From Adiantum capillus-veneris (Eukaryota > Streptophyta > Polypodiopsida > Polypodiales > Pteridaceae): a DNA stretch of 64,000 bases. The notes under the pieces are model-generated. The model had not been told where the DNA came from. It searched no databases and was given only the letters and a program-made list of their open reading frames with translations. The DNA lies in assembly GCA_014529385.2 (NCBI GenBank), contig CM043963.1, positions 65,669,895 through 65,733,894 of the forward strand, in the 5' to 3' direction. The translations under genes were made by a program, and so were the position numbers. Of the stretch, positions 55,940 through 64,000 are shown one piece after another (the first letter of the stretch is position 1; each line of letters opens with the position of its first letter).

Positions 55940-57611
55940 TGTAACATTTAATTGTCTAAATAGCTTGTAAATAGCGGAAAACAACTTAACATAGTGAGCA
56001 TTTCATTAAGAGTAAGTTCCTAATGAGCATAAAATAGTGCTTGGTTGGAGATAGCAACATTAGCATAACACCTAATTAGTTTGGCATAACAATACTTGAA
56101 AGAGGGAGAGAAATAGAACAATTGCCAACTATTGAGGACCGGATTTACATGGACCGGTCCCCCCTCCATTAGGCATTTGTATTATAGCTTCTCCCATTAA
56201 GAGAGACTTTGTACAATACAATTCTTTGTGTTCCTTGGTAAAAAAACTCGTTGGTGCTATGAAGATGGAAGCTTCATGCACCAAACTTATACGTGATAAC
56301 ACATAACATCAATTCCCCGTTGGTCTCAGACGCAAGACCTCACACACCTTCGGAGATGGTGAGAGCTAGCAGGGTATGAGAGTAGATCTAGAGGAAGAAG
56401 GAGTATTCTTACAAGAAAGAAGTATTTGTCCTCACATAATCACTCATAATAACTTAGCATAGCTTAGTAATTAGCATGTTAGAGGAGATGAGCATGCAAT
56501 GGAGCTTGTCTCTTGGTTGGATTTGCATCACAAGCCAAGAGTTTGTTGGTGTAGGCCTCCCTTCTCACAAGCTTGGAGTAGATGAAGAGCTTTCCATTAA
56601 AGCTTGAGAAGGAGATAGACTTTCTTTACTTTACACATGAGCTTGTGTGAGTGTGTGTGGAATAATGCCTTCACAAATCAGCCCCCTCTCTCATCTTGGT
56701 CAACCCCTATTGCAATTTACTCATGCTGGCTTCCTATTGGCCCTTGAAAAGCTTAGCCAATAGCATTTGAGCAAGCTCTTTACTCTTGCTAGCTTCTTAT
56801 TGGCCTGTGAAAAGTTTAGCCAATAGCATTTGAGAGGCCCAGTCTCAAGAGCCTTGTGACAAGTGTCCATCCTTTTTTCCTTTTGTAAAAGCTCAGATAA
56901 TTAATTTAATTATCTGAATTCCTATTGGACCTTTTAGTCTTCTGGCGAATAGGAATTAAGCAAACATATGGGCTGCTTAATTCTCATTGGACCTTTTGAC
57001 TGTCCAATAGTATTTTAGGGAAACTAAATCTTATTGGTTGTTTTTTAAAGAATTTATAAAATAAGAACTTTAGTTTAAACTAGCTGAGCCCTCATTGGTC
57101 CACCTCTATGTCCATCGAATAGGATTCATGCAAGAATTGGGGGTTTTCCTGCATGCCTAACATGTGTCCTATTTGCTTTGTGGAAAGGTAAACTGCTATG
57201 TGTGTGTGTGTGTGTGAGAGAGAGAGAGTGTGTGCTGTCTCTTTCCCACCTTGCTCACTCTTCTATCCTTTCCCTGTAGCCACTTTGTTGACTTTAGCAT
57301 TCAACACTTTAGTCACTCAGAGTAGTTCCCATGACCTAGGACTTTTAGAGTAAAAATTTGGAACTTTAGCCTTTGGAAGTCTTTAATGGAGTGAAACTTA
57401 AGGGTCTTTTAAACTCCACTGGTGCACTTTGCTCTTTAGTAGACCATCCCCATCTGGATCTCCAATTCCCCTCTTTTGGATCCCCTGTTAAGACCGGTCT
57501 GGCAGCCTTTTCAATATCCAACCTTTGCTCCCCTTGGTATCTCCCCATATTAAATGATCAATTTAATATGAGAAAATCATTTGGGAAAGTAGATATTAGG
57601 TTTTTATGACA
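55940..57611 (-). mobile_element. Gypsy 5' LTR
   Basis: 1672 bp. Near 56710-56800 it holds an additional piece with a second CTATTGGCC(C/T)(T/G)TGAAAAG unit, which explains its greater length. Confidence 0.92.
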
Positions 57612-57996
57612 TTCCCCCTTGGTATTGTGGTGCACTTCAAATTCGTTAGAAGATTGGTGAACCTACTTAAACTTGAACTACCAACACATTCCAAAGTTCA
57701 CCTTGTCTTTGCCGTCGACCGTCTACCAAAATGGTTAGTGCAAGCAAATAATTTCATTGATTCAAACATTCTAATTGAAATAATTGAGCCACGTGCTCAA
57801 CCTCATGAGCCCGAAAGGATTCTAGATCACAATAAATTATGAGTACATTATCATGTTCATCAGCAAGTCCTCATCAAGTGGAAAGTCAGACATGAGGAGG
57901 GTATCCATTGGGAAAACATTTGTGTGCTTAAGAAGTGCTTTCCTAACTTTTTTTCCCACATTTTTGATAATGAAAACTCTTCTCCAAGGGGGGAGT
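57612..57996 (+). pseudogene. Chromovirus integrase end and chromodomain (host, right part)
   Basis: LELPTHSKVHLVFAVDRLPK, equivalent to YRLELP..S.IHPVFHVS.LK, then EPERILDHNKL, a TGA at 57840-57842, and VLIKWKVRHEEGIHWENI with CFPNFF, a chromodomain of the chromovirus type. The stop is followed by a purine tract (AAGGGGGGAG, about 57986-57996). A frame change lies near 57650. Confidence 0.88.
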
Positions 57997-58003
57997 AATA
58001 TCA

Positions 58004-58135
58004 TGAAAAATGTAGGACTAAGGGGGGGCATGTCCCTAGGCTTGAGCACTTTGTGGGCTCCCTAAAGGTAGGCTAGGGGTATATAAAAGGGATATGGTTT
58101 AGTGGATAAGGAAGGCTTAGTCCCTTGCCCTCTCA
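58004..58135 (+). mobile_element. Short chromovirus 3' LTR with TATA box
   Basis: Begins TGAAAAATGTAGGAC shortly after the purine tract. A TATA-like TATATAAAAGG lies at 58080-58090. Homologous to 8245-8394, where a primer-binding site follows, which supports an LTR of only about 130-150 bp. The exact end is uncertain. Confidence 0.6.
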
Positions 58136-58272
58136 TACTAGTAGCTTTTATAAAATTTTCTTCCCTTTACTATGGGTTTCAAGGTTAGATAATCTTGATT
58201 TTCAACTTTCTCAAGTCTAATGTGAGGAAAACCTTTCTCGAGCACCACTTGAGGTACTCCAAGAGTCCATGA

Positions 58273-58335
58273 TGTGTGTGTGTGTGTGCGTGCATGCGCA
58301 CGTCTGTGCGCATGTGTGTATGTGTGTGTGTGTAC
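58273..58335. repeat. Imperfect (GT)n microsatellite
   Basis: GT runs broken by GCATGCGCACG. Confidence 0.9.
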
Positions 58336-58439
58336 CTACAGATTGTTCCTACAATGTTGATACTCTTGTTCTTTTTCTCTCCCATGTCAAATGATAATAC
58401 TTCTCTTCTTCTTCTCTTCTCTCCTAGATTGGATGGAAT

Positions 58440-59865
58440 ATTTCTCCTGCTCCCCAAAAATGGCCATCAAATTTTCGATCTCTGTCACTAATGGAATTAA
58501 ATGGGAGGGCATATAACTTATACACATTATTGAGAACTAGCCTTGCTAATTTTGGAGCCTTGCTTGTTGTCTTTGTAGGAATAAATTCACACATCTTGCT
58601 CAAGCGGTCTACTATGAACCCAAATAGAGTAATGGCCACAAAATTTCTTAAGTAGACCAACAGTGAAATCCAAAGAGATGCTTTCTTGTTTTCCATTTGG
58701 GATCTCTAATGGCTGTAAAATCCTATCAACCTTTAGATGCTCAACTTTTATCGCTTGACATGTTTGGAAATTTATCGCGTACTCATGTATGTCCTTGTGT
58801 AAACCTAGCCAGTAAATTTGCCTTCTTAATAGTGTGTATGTCTTACAAATACCACGATAACCTGCACTTGAATTATCGTGACACTCAAAAACAATTTGGC
58901 ACGTGGTGTCCAAGTCCCTAGGTACACATAGTCTCCCCTTACAGAGTAGATACCCATCTTCAATAGAAAAATTATTCCATCATTGTAGTTATTCTTGTGA
59001 GCAAGCAATATTGTGTGTAGAGTTTAGTGATGCACTCATTAGAGTGAGAAGGAATCCTCATTTTTACATGACTCCACACTTGTCTATATAATAAATCATG
59101 CTCGCACTTTTCTAGAAGAGAGGCCAAAAATTCACTTGTAATTTTTGTGAAAGAACCAGTAAAAATCTCTGGCATGCAACTTGAAGCATTGGCTACCATG
59201 TTGTATCGACCTTTATGGCACCATAAAGAGATCGTATCCTTGAAGGATATCTGCACATCTAGCCTTGCAACCCTTTAAATCAATTTAAACCACTCAATGA
59301 TCTCATGGGTAAATACAATTCAAACTTTGCACCACTTAAATCATGCCTCCATTTGCGAAGGACGTGAATAATGGCATACAATTCACACTCATGCACAGAG
59401 TAATTGAACAAAGCACCATGTAATTTCTTGCTCTCAAAGACAAATGGTCACCCTCTTGAAGTAGTAATATCTTCAAAAGAGTTTTTTAGATCGATGATGT
59501 GCAATATGGGAGAAGTAGTTAAAGTGGTCTTAAGCTTATCAAAGCTACTTTTCTTCTTGCAAAGTAAATTGGCAACCTTGAACTTTTAACTAGTCAGTCT
59601 CATAGGCACATCTATCTTTGCATAATTCTATTTGACTTTACAAATAATAGCCCAAAAAAAAATAAAAATTTGAAGTTTTTGGGAGGAGGCATTTCAAAAA
59701 ATAGCCTTTTGCTAAGATCCATCTTAAGACCCTTGTCAGAAACAATATGACCAATATACTGCACCTTTGTGTACATGAAGGTAAATTTTCTCTTCTTGGC
59801 ATATAAAGTATGCTTCCTAAGAAAAGCAAAGACTTGTCTGAGATTATCTAGATGGGTGAAAGCAT
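58440..59865 (-). pseudogene. Gypsy RT-RNase H-integrase relic
   Basis: Minus strand in order: LRKHTLYAKKRKFTF and YIGHIVSDKGLKMD (end of RT, 59720-59840), SSFDKLKTTLTTSPIL, FESKKLHGALFNYSVHECEL, RKWRHDLSGAKFEL (RNase H), HKGRYNMVANASS (59180-59215), then integrase ECHDNSSAGYRGICKTY, YWLGLHKDIHEYAINFQTCQ, SLDFTVGLLKK, VDRLSKMCEFIPTK and ISDRDRKFDGHFWG (58440-58480). Many frame changes. Catalytic parts of RT are missing, so it is a 5'- and 3'-deleted relic. Confidence 0.88.
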
Positions 59866-60102
59866 GTTAACACAATTTTCGCTATTTCGTTTTCACAATC
59901 CACGATATTTTTGCCACTAAATTGAATTTAAAGCTTGGCATACCAAATCTCGATGGTCGTTAAGTGAAAATAAATGGTCGATTTGCCAATTGATGGTCAA
60001 GTAAGCCTTGATTTTGTAAACTCGGTGCAACAACTTTGCAATTTTCTCTTCAAAATTTGAATTTGGTTGCCGATTTCCTCGAACCAAAAACTCTGATACC
60101 AC
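59866..60102 (-). other. Leader and primer-binding site of a gypsy relic
   Basis: CTCTGATACCA (60091-60101) is a minus-strand tRNA-Met primer-binding site, followed by TGTTGGAG (60103), the expected LTR border. Probably belongs to the relic at 58.4-59.9 kb. Confidence 0.6.
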
Positions 60103-60274
60103 TGTTGGAGAAGTGATGGGGAGAACGGTTGCTTCCAATTCCAATCTTTCTTGCACATTTCCCTGTCAACCTCTCACCATCTCTCCCACTGTTGGAGAAG
60201 TGATGGGAAGAACGGTTGCTTCCAATTCCACTCTTTCTTGCACACTTCCCTGTCAACCTCTCACCATCTCTCCC
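60101..60274. repeat. 87-bp tandem duplication at an LTR border
   Basis: ACTGTTGGAGAAGTGATGGG starts at 60101 and, with one change, at 60188. Both units run through GAACGGTTGCTTCCAATTCC and CAACCTCTCACCATCTCTCC. Confidence 0.93.
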
Positions 60275-60294
60275 AATTTCCAAGTACGTGACAC

Positions 60295-60297
<3 letters not shown>

Positions 60298-60323
<26 letters not shown>
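60298..60323. repeat. (CA)n microsatellite
   Basis: About 13 CA units. Confidence 0.95.
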
Positions 60324-60325
<2 letters not shown>

Positions 60326-61544
60326 GCTTGATAATGAAAGAGTGTATGAGAGGAGATGTAGACTTGATCAGCAATTATACAGTATAGCATAACATAGTAT
60401 AAGAGGGAGAGAGGGAGAATCTTGAAAAGCAATGGCCTAAAGATTGTAGCCCCAAACTTCACAACACGTCTTGTAGAGTTTGGTATTTAATATTTGATAT
60501 TACTTGTTGGTGCCAAAAATTGGGGGCTCCTCATTTACACTTAGTTCCACTTTAGTTATGAGTAGAGCATATCACTTATTGCATGACCCTCTTAGGGCAA
60601 GTTCTCACTATTTTATTTACAAACCAACCATAGTGGATTATTGATAAAAGATCTAAAACACTGTGCAAATATAAAATGGCCGAGGAATTTATTTATTGCC
60701 GACTCCTTCTCCTCAACTCCAAAAACTCCAATGTACAAGTCATCAACTCACCGTTATTAAAAATAATTAAGAAAGACACCATAGTAATTACCCATTATGC
60801 TCCAGTTATCCCAATTGTAAACTAGTGAGCATTTGACTTAATGCATACCAAAAAACAAAATCAGCTTCATCATAAATATGCTACTGATTTTGTGTATACT
60901 TTTTTCAATATGAGACTTAATATCCATAAGCCTCAAAATAGTGCAACAAGAGGAGTGCAAAAGCACTATGTTTTTTTCCAAATGTACAAAGTTGTCACTG
61001 CAGAAGTTGAAAAGTTGTCACTGCAGAAGTTGATGGCGATGATGATATGGAATGGGAGATAGCCTCATAATGCTCATATTCGATGAAGTAGACAATATGG
61101 TTGGAGTGTTTGAATATAGGGATGATTTGTGATCACATCTTTGTAATTTTTGCTCATTTTTGCAATAGTGCATGATGGAATACAATGTTATGCCCCTCTC
61201 TCTCTCTCTCTCTCTCTCTCCCTCTTAAGTTTAACAAAAAGTTTTGCAATTATAGTTAACAATTTGATATAACTAATTGCATTTTTGATATTATAGATAG
61301 AAGGAGTGGAGGGGGGAAATGTAGTTTTGAGGTTACAAAAAGTGATCATAACAAAGTTCTACAGAATGACTTAAGATATTGAGTGTACCACTTTGTCTAG
61401 TAGGTCATCTATGCAAAACTCAGAACTTCTAAGCTCCAGATTGTTCTGCAAGTGCTTGTTGTTGTTGCGAAGTAGCACCCTTGTCTAGTAGGGGTGCGTA
61501 CAAGGATGCATATTGTTGAAGCTTTGCCTCTTCTGTCATTGAGC
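60324..61544. other. No recognisable gene
   Basis: Includes a short tandem duplication (AAGTTGTCACTGCAGAAGTTGA, about 60988-61033) and a (CT)n tract at 61194-61222. The 73-codon frame at 60841-61062 has no motif. Confidence 0.4.
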
Positions 61545-63383
61545 ATCACCCCTGGGCTTCCACTAGCTCTGTCTCAAGCTCAAGGATTCAACCACACAAC
61601 ATGTCTGGTGTCTCTCCTTGGCTTGCAAGGTCCTCTGACTCTTCAAAAAATAGAACTACATGGCACTTGCGTGGAGGCAATTAGTTATTTTCATTGTGTG
61701 CTGCCACTTTTTTTTGCAATGCATCCACGACCAATGCCACCTGTGTCTAGGCGGTCCGATCAATCCACCTACCTCCCTAGGATGCCATGGAAATAGCATT
61801 GTTGTACGAAGTAGATTATTGTTTGGTTGTTGTTTGGCATATATCTCTCTCGTTGTATGAACCTCCATAGAAACACTCGTGCTAGCCCTTTATGCTGCGA
61901 ATCTGACACCTTCAATGGAGATGTATCTTTTGCATTATTGTTGATTCAAAATAATTGTTGTCACACAAAGTGATTTGGGAAAATCAAAAAGATTGCTGCA
62001 TTTCTTGAGGCTTAGTGGCTTTCCCTGCAACTTGGATTCATCCTCTTCAATGCTAGCAATATGTGTGAGGTCATCTTTCCCATATCTTGCTTGATCTTCT
62101 TTGAATATCGCTTGGGCTTTAGCGTGGTTGAGTTCTTCTTCGATATCTGCAAATCAAGATAACATGTCATTATTAGAGTGCTCAACGATCAAGTCAACAT
62201 GTCATTACTTATTTAGTTATATCCAACATCATGTTGCAAGACAAAGATAGAATCCCTTATTCAATTACATAATTTACATTTGACACCAGAAGAGAGAGAA
62301 AGATCGAATCATAATTTTAGTTTCACATTAGTCCTCAGCCGACTGTCGACCAAAAGTCATTATAATGTTGTAACCCACTCTATGGGCACCGTTTCAACAA
62401 AGAGAGAGGTCAAAGGTGCTAGGATGGGTTGTGCGATTAGTTTGCTTTCCATTTTCAAGGTGTGTAAGCACATTGCTCAAATATTCAATCTTGTTTTGCT
62501 CTTGGGACACTACCAAGCACTTCAAGAGGTGTTTACAAGTATGGCACATGGAGAAAGCAACCATGCATTTAGTCCAAGAGCGGCGGTTAGTAGATATACA
62601 CTCAAGGGTGGCCCATGGATAATCTTTCTCGCACTGTTTTTTTGGTTTCTATCTGCAAGTCGCGAAGAGGAGAGAAGTGAAATGTAGTTTTTGTCTTTGT
62701 GCATGACCTCGAATCCATAATGCCTCTAGGGGTGAACTATGTAATCATGTTAATGCATAGTGTGAGTTCAAAATGAGGGGTTTTAAAATGCAAAAAATTT
62801 AGGCAATTTAGCAGAGACACACTAAAATAAGGGGGTTTTATATTCAATTTTGAAAAAAAAATCCTAAAATAAGGAGTCATTTCATTCATTTAGACATATT
62901 AAAAGATGGGTTTTTTTAATACCCCGCAAACGCACGTTATATACGGGGGTACTGAATGGTGACCCCCGAGCATAATGCCTACATAGACACCCTCCTGGCC
63001 AAAATGCAGCATCATGTTGCTAGAGTGGAGATCATTGTGGAGGTATTCCTGTGCATGCACAAACTTTAGGGTTCGGATAAGAGAATTCATCATCTATAAA
63101 GTGGCTATGTAATCGCAAATGGTAGGCTGACTACCATCTGTAGTGCACTCTTTTATCTATTGCTCTGCATGGCCACCATTTTAGATCATGAAATGAGCAT
63201 CGAACTCTCTAGATGATGAACAATGGCAAGTGAATAGATAATTCCCCAATGGGCGATGTCCAAAATTGTTGCTTAGTCTTTGACCTACTAATCTACAGTG
63301 GGTCCATGCAAGTGCACTTTTAAAATTTTCACGGCATATAGTGGATCTTTGAAGGCAAGATGGGTGACATCCACACACTTCAT
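61545..63383 (-). pseudogene. Degenerate kinase-like block, right copy of the inverted duplication
   Basis: In reverse complement this matches 13426-15157: VDVTHLAFKDP-type start at 63383, the segment FVHAQEYLHNDLHSSNMM, LHFGQEGVYVGIM (62980-63070), and further along the EEQLNHAKAQ-type exon and the ALAWR/MHPRPMP region of the opposite strand (61660-61760). Here the catalytic-loop frame is better preserved (ORF 62899-63093), followed by an unrelated insertion of AT-rich DNA around 62730-62940. The left copy carries an extra 85-bp duplication that this copy lacks. Confidence 0.62.
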
Positions 63384-63889
63384 GTTGTCAGGGATTTTTT
63401 GGATGAGCATAAAGCCACTAGGTCATGCCAAAAAGCCTACCAGCTAGCCTCGTGTATATATGTGTACATAGCCCTGCAAGTCTTGGAAGTGACCATGTAA
63501 AAATTCATGTACAAAGGTGGGATTTTTCCAAGATTGGGTGCTGGTGTTTTGGGTTATTCAAGTCTCCAAAACATGGTTTAATAAGTATTTTCAGCCATGC
63601 TTTATAGCTCATGAATCGGACTTGTACATCAGGAGTTATGAGCATCCGAAGTGGGCGGTCTCAACTTAGAAAGTTTGTAGGTGCATGTGGCAAGGGCAAC
63701 TGGGCAAACTTGATCATTTCAAATAGAAATGTTGAGGTTTGAGAACTAAAAGTAGTCAAGGACTTGGGCTCCATGCCATGTGTTATAGTGTGTTGTTCGG
63801 TGACCAAAGCAGCAAGTTATGCTTTGGGGGAGTTGTCCGAGAAGCTCTCATGCTTTGGGAAAATCTGGAAATTTGTTGGGCACAAGGGG
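63384..63889. other. No recognisable gene
   Basis: Short open frames without motifs. Confidence 0.4.
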
Positions 63890-64000
63890 TTTGGGAAGGT
63901 TGAGGAGGAAGTGCCATGTGGCAGAGGAATTATCCCACATGAGAAGGAAACAGGGGAGAGTGGGGGGTATATAGGCTAAAGAGGGAGCCCATTACGGGTG
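63890..64000 (+). mobile_element. Possible LTR promoter region at the window edge
   Basis: ATTATCCCACATGAGAAGG followed some 35 bp later by a TATA-like GGGGTATATAGGC resembles the promoter half of plant LTRs. The rest lies outside the window, so this is weak. Confidence 0.3.

Larger units (their letters stand above)
48816..57611 (-). mobile_element. Gypsy element with long LTRs, nested in a chromovirus
   Basis: LTRs at 48816-50398 (3', 1583 bp) and 55940-57611 (5', 1672 bp). Primer-binding site GCTCTGATACCA (55927-55938, minus). Internal order on the minus strand: gag, protease, RT, RNase H, integrase, chromodomain-like end. The order with integrase last and a chromodomain-like tail is that of Ty3 chromoviruses. 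The borders are TG...CA and the flanks share TTCC (48812-48815 and 57612-57615). Several frameshifts, an integrase deletion and in-frame stops show it is inactive. The host integrase frame resumes on the other side. Confidence 0.93.

Noticed and set aside
48816-57611. Integrated plant pararetrovirus
   Set aside because: Integrase, chromodomain-like end and long LTRs with a tRNA-Met site are present and no movement or coat protein is seen, so it is a Ty3/gypsy retrotransposon.

Overview
This window is nuclear DNA of a land plant. The evidence is a long intron-free PLS-type pentatricopeptide repeat (PPR) gene, the wreck of an L-type lectin receptor kinase, Ty1/copia and Ty3/gypsy LTR retrotransposons primed by initiator tRNA-Met, a plant-type LINE, a hAT transposase relic and a probable Pol III SINE. 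The very long (CT)n/(GA)n tracts and the style of the elements make me think of a fern. That last step is inference, not something the sequence proves.

Layout. 0-2.4 kb: a copia integrase scrap and a minus-strand receptor-kinase pseudogene. 2.4-7.0 kb: a minus-strand LINE with an open ORF1 and a broken ORF2, with a (CT)n tract (in LINE orientation) at each end. 8.2-8.8 kb: a short LTR with primer-binding site, then a second LINE 3' end, again between two (CT)n tracts. 9.2-10.9 kb: a decayed hAT transposase. 12.2-12.7 kb: a 219-bp tandem repeat. 13.4-15.2 kb: a degenerate kinase-like block whose inverted second copy lies at 61.5-63.4 kb. 15.2-16.4 kb: the 3' end of a copia element of family A. 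17.8-21.8 kb: a young copia element of family B with 5-bp target duplications, an open integrase-RT-RNase H frame, and its gag-protease block turned the wrong way round. 21.8-24.2 kb: AT-rich DNA without genes.

24.2-28.3 kb is the genic island: a SINE-like insertion 66 bp upstream of the PPR start, the intact PPR gene (24555-26525), then a GC-rich stretch built of alternating inverted repeats. 28.3-30.4 kb holds gypsy and copia scraps. 30.9-42.1 kb is a minus-strand copia element of family A, split at 35.3-41.0 kb by a plus-strand copia element of family B with exact 5-bp target duplications. 42.2-44.2 kb is the 3' end and about 1.6-kb LTR of a gypsy element. 48.4-58.1 kb is a plus-strand chromovirus whose integrase is split by a minus-strand gypsy element (48816-57611) with about 1.6-kb LTRs. 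58.4-60.3 kb is another gypsy relic.

The PPR gene is the only non-transposon gene that looks intact, and it probably acts on organellar RNA. Everything else is mobile DNA at various stages of decay. Two processes recur: short tandem duplications of roughly 55-320 bp, several of which break reading frames, and stop codons explained by C-to-T change at Gln or Arg codons. I saw no tRNA or rRNA gene, no CRISPR array and no operon-like system.
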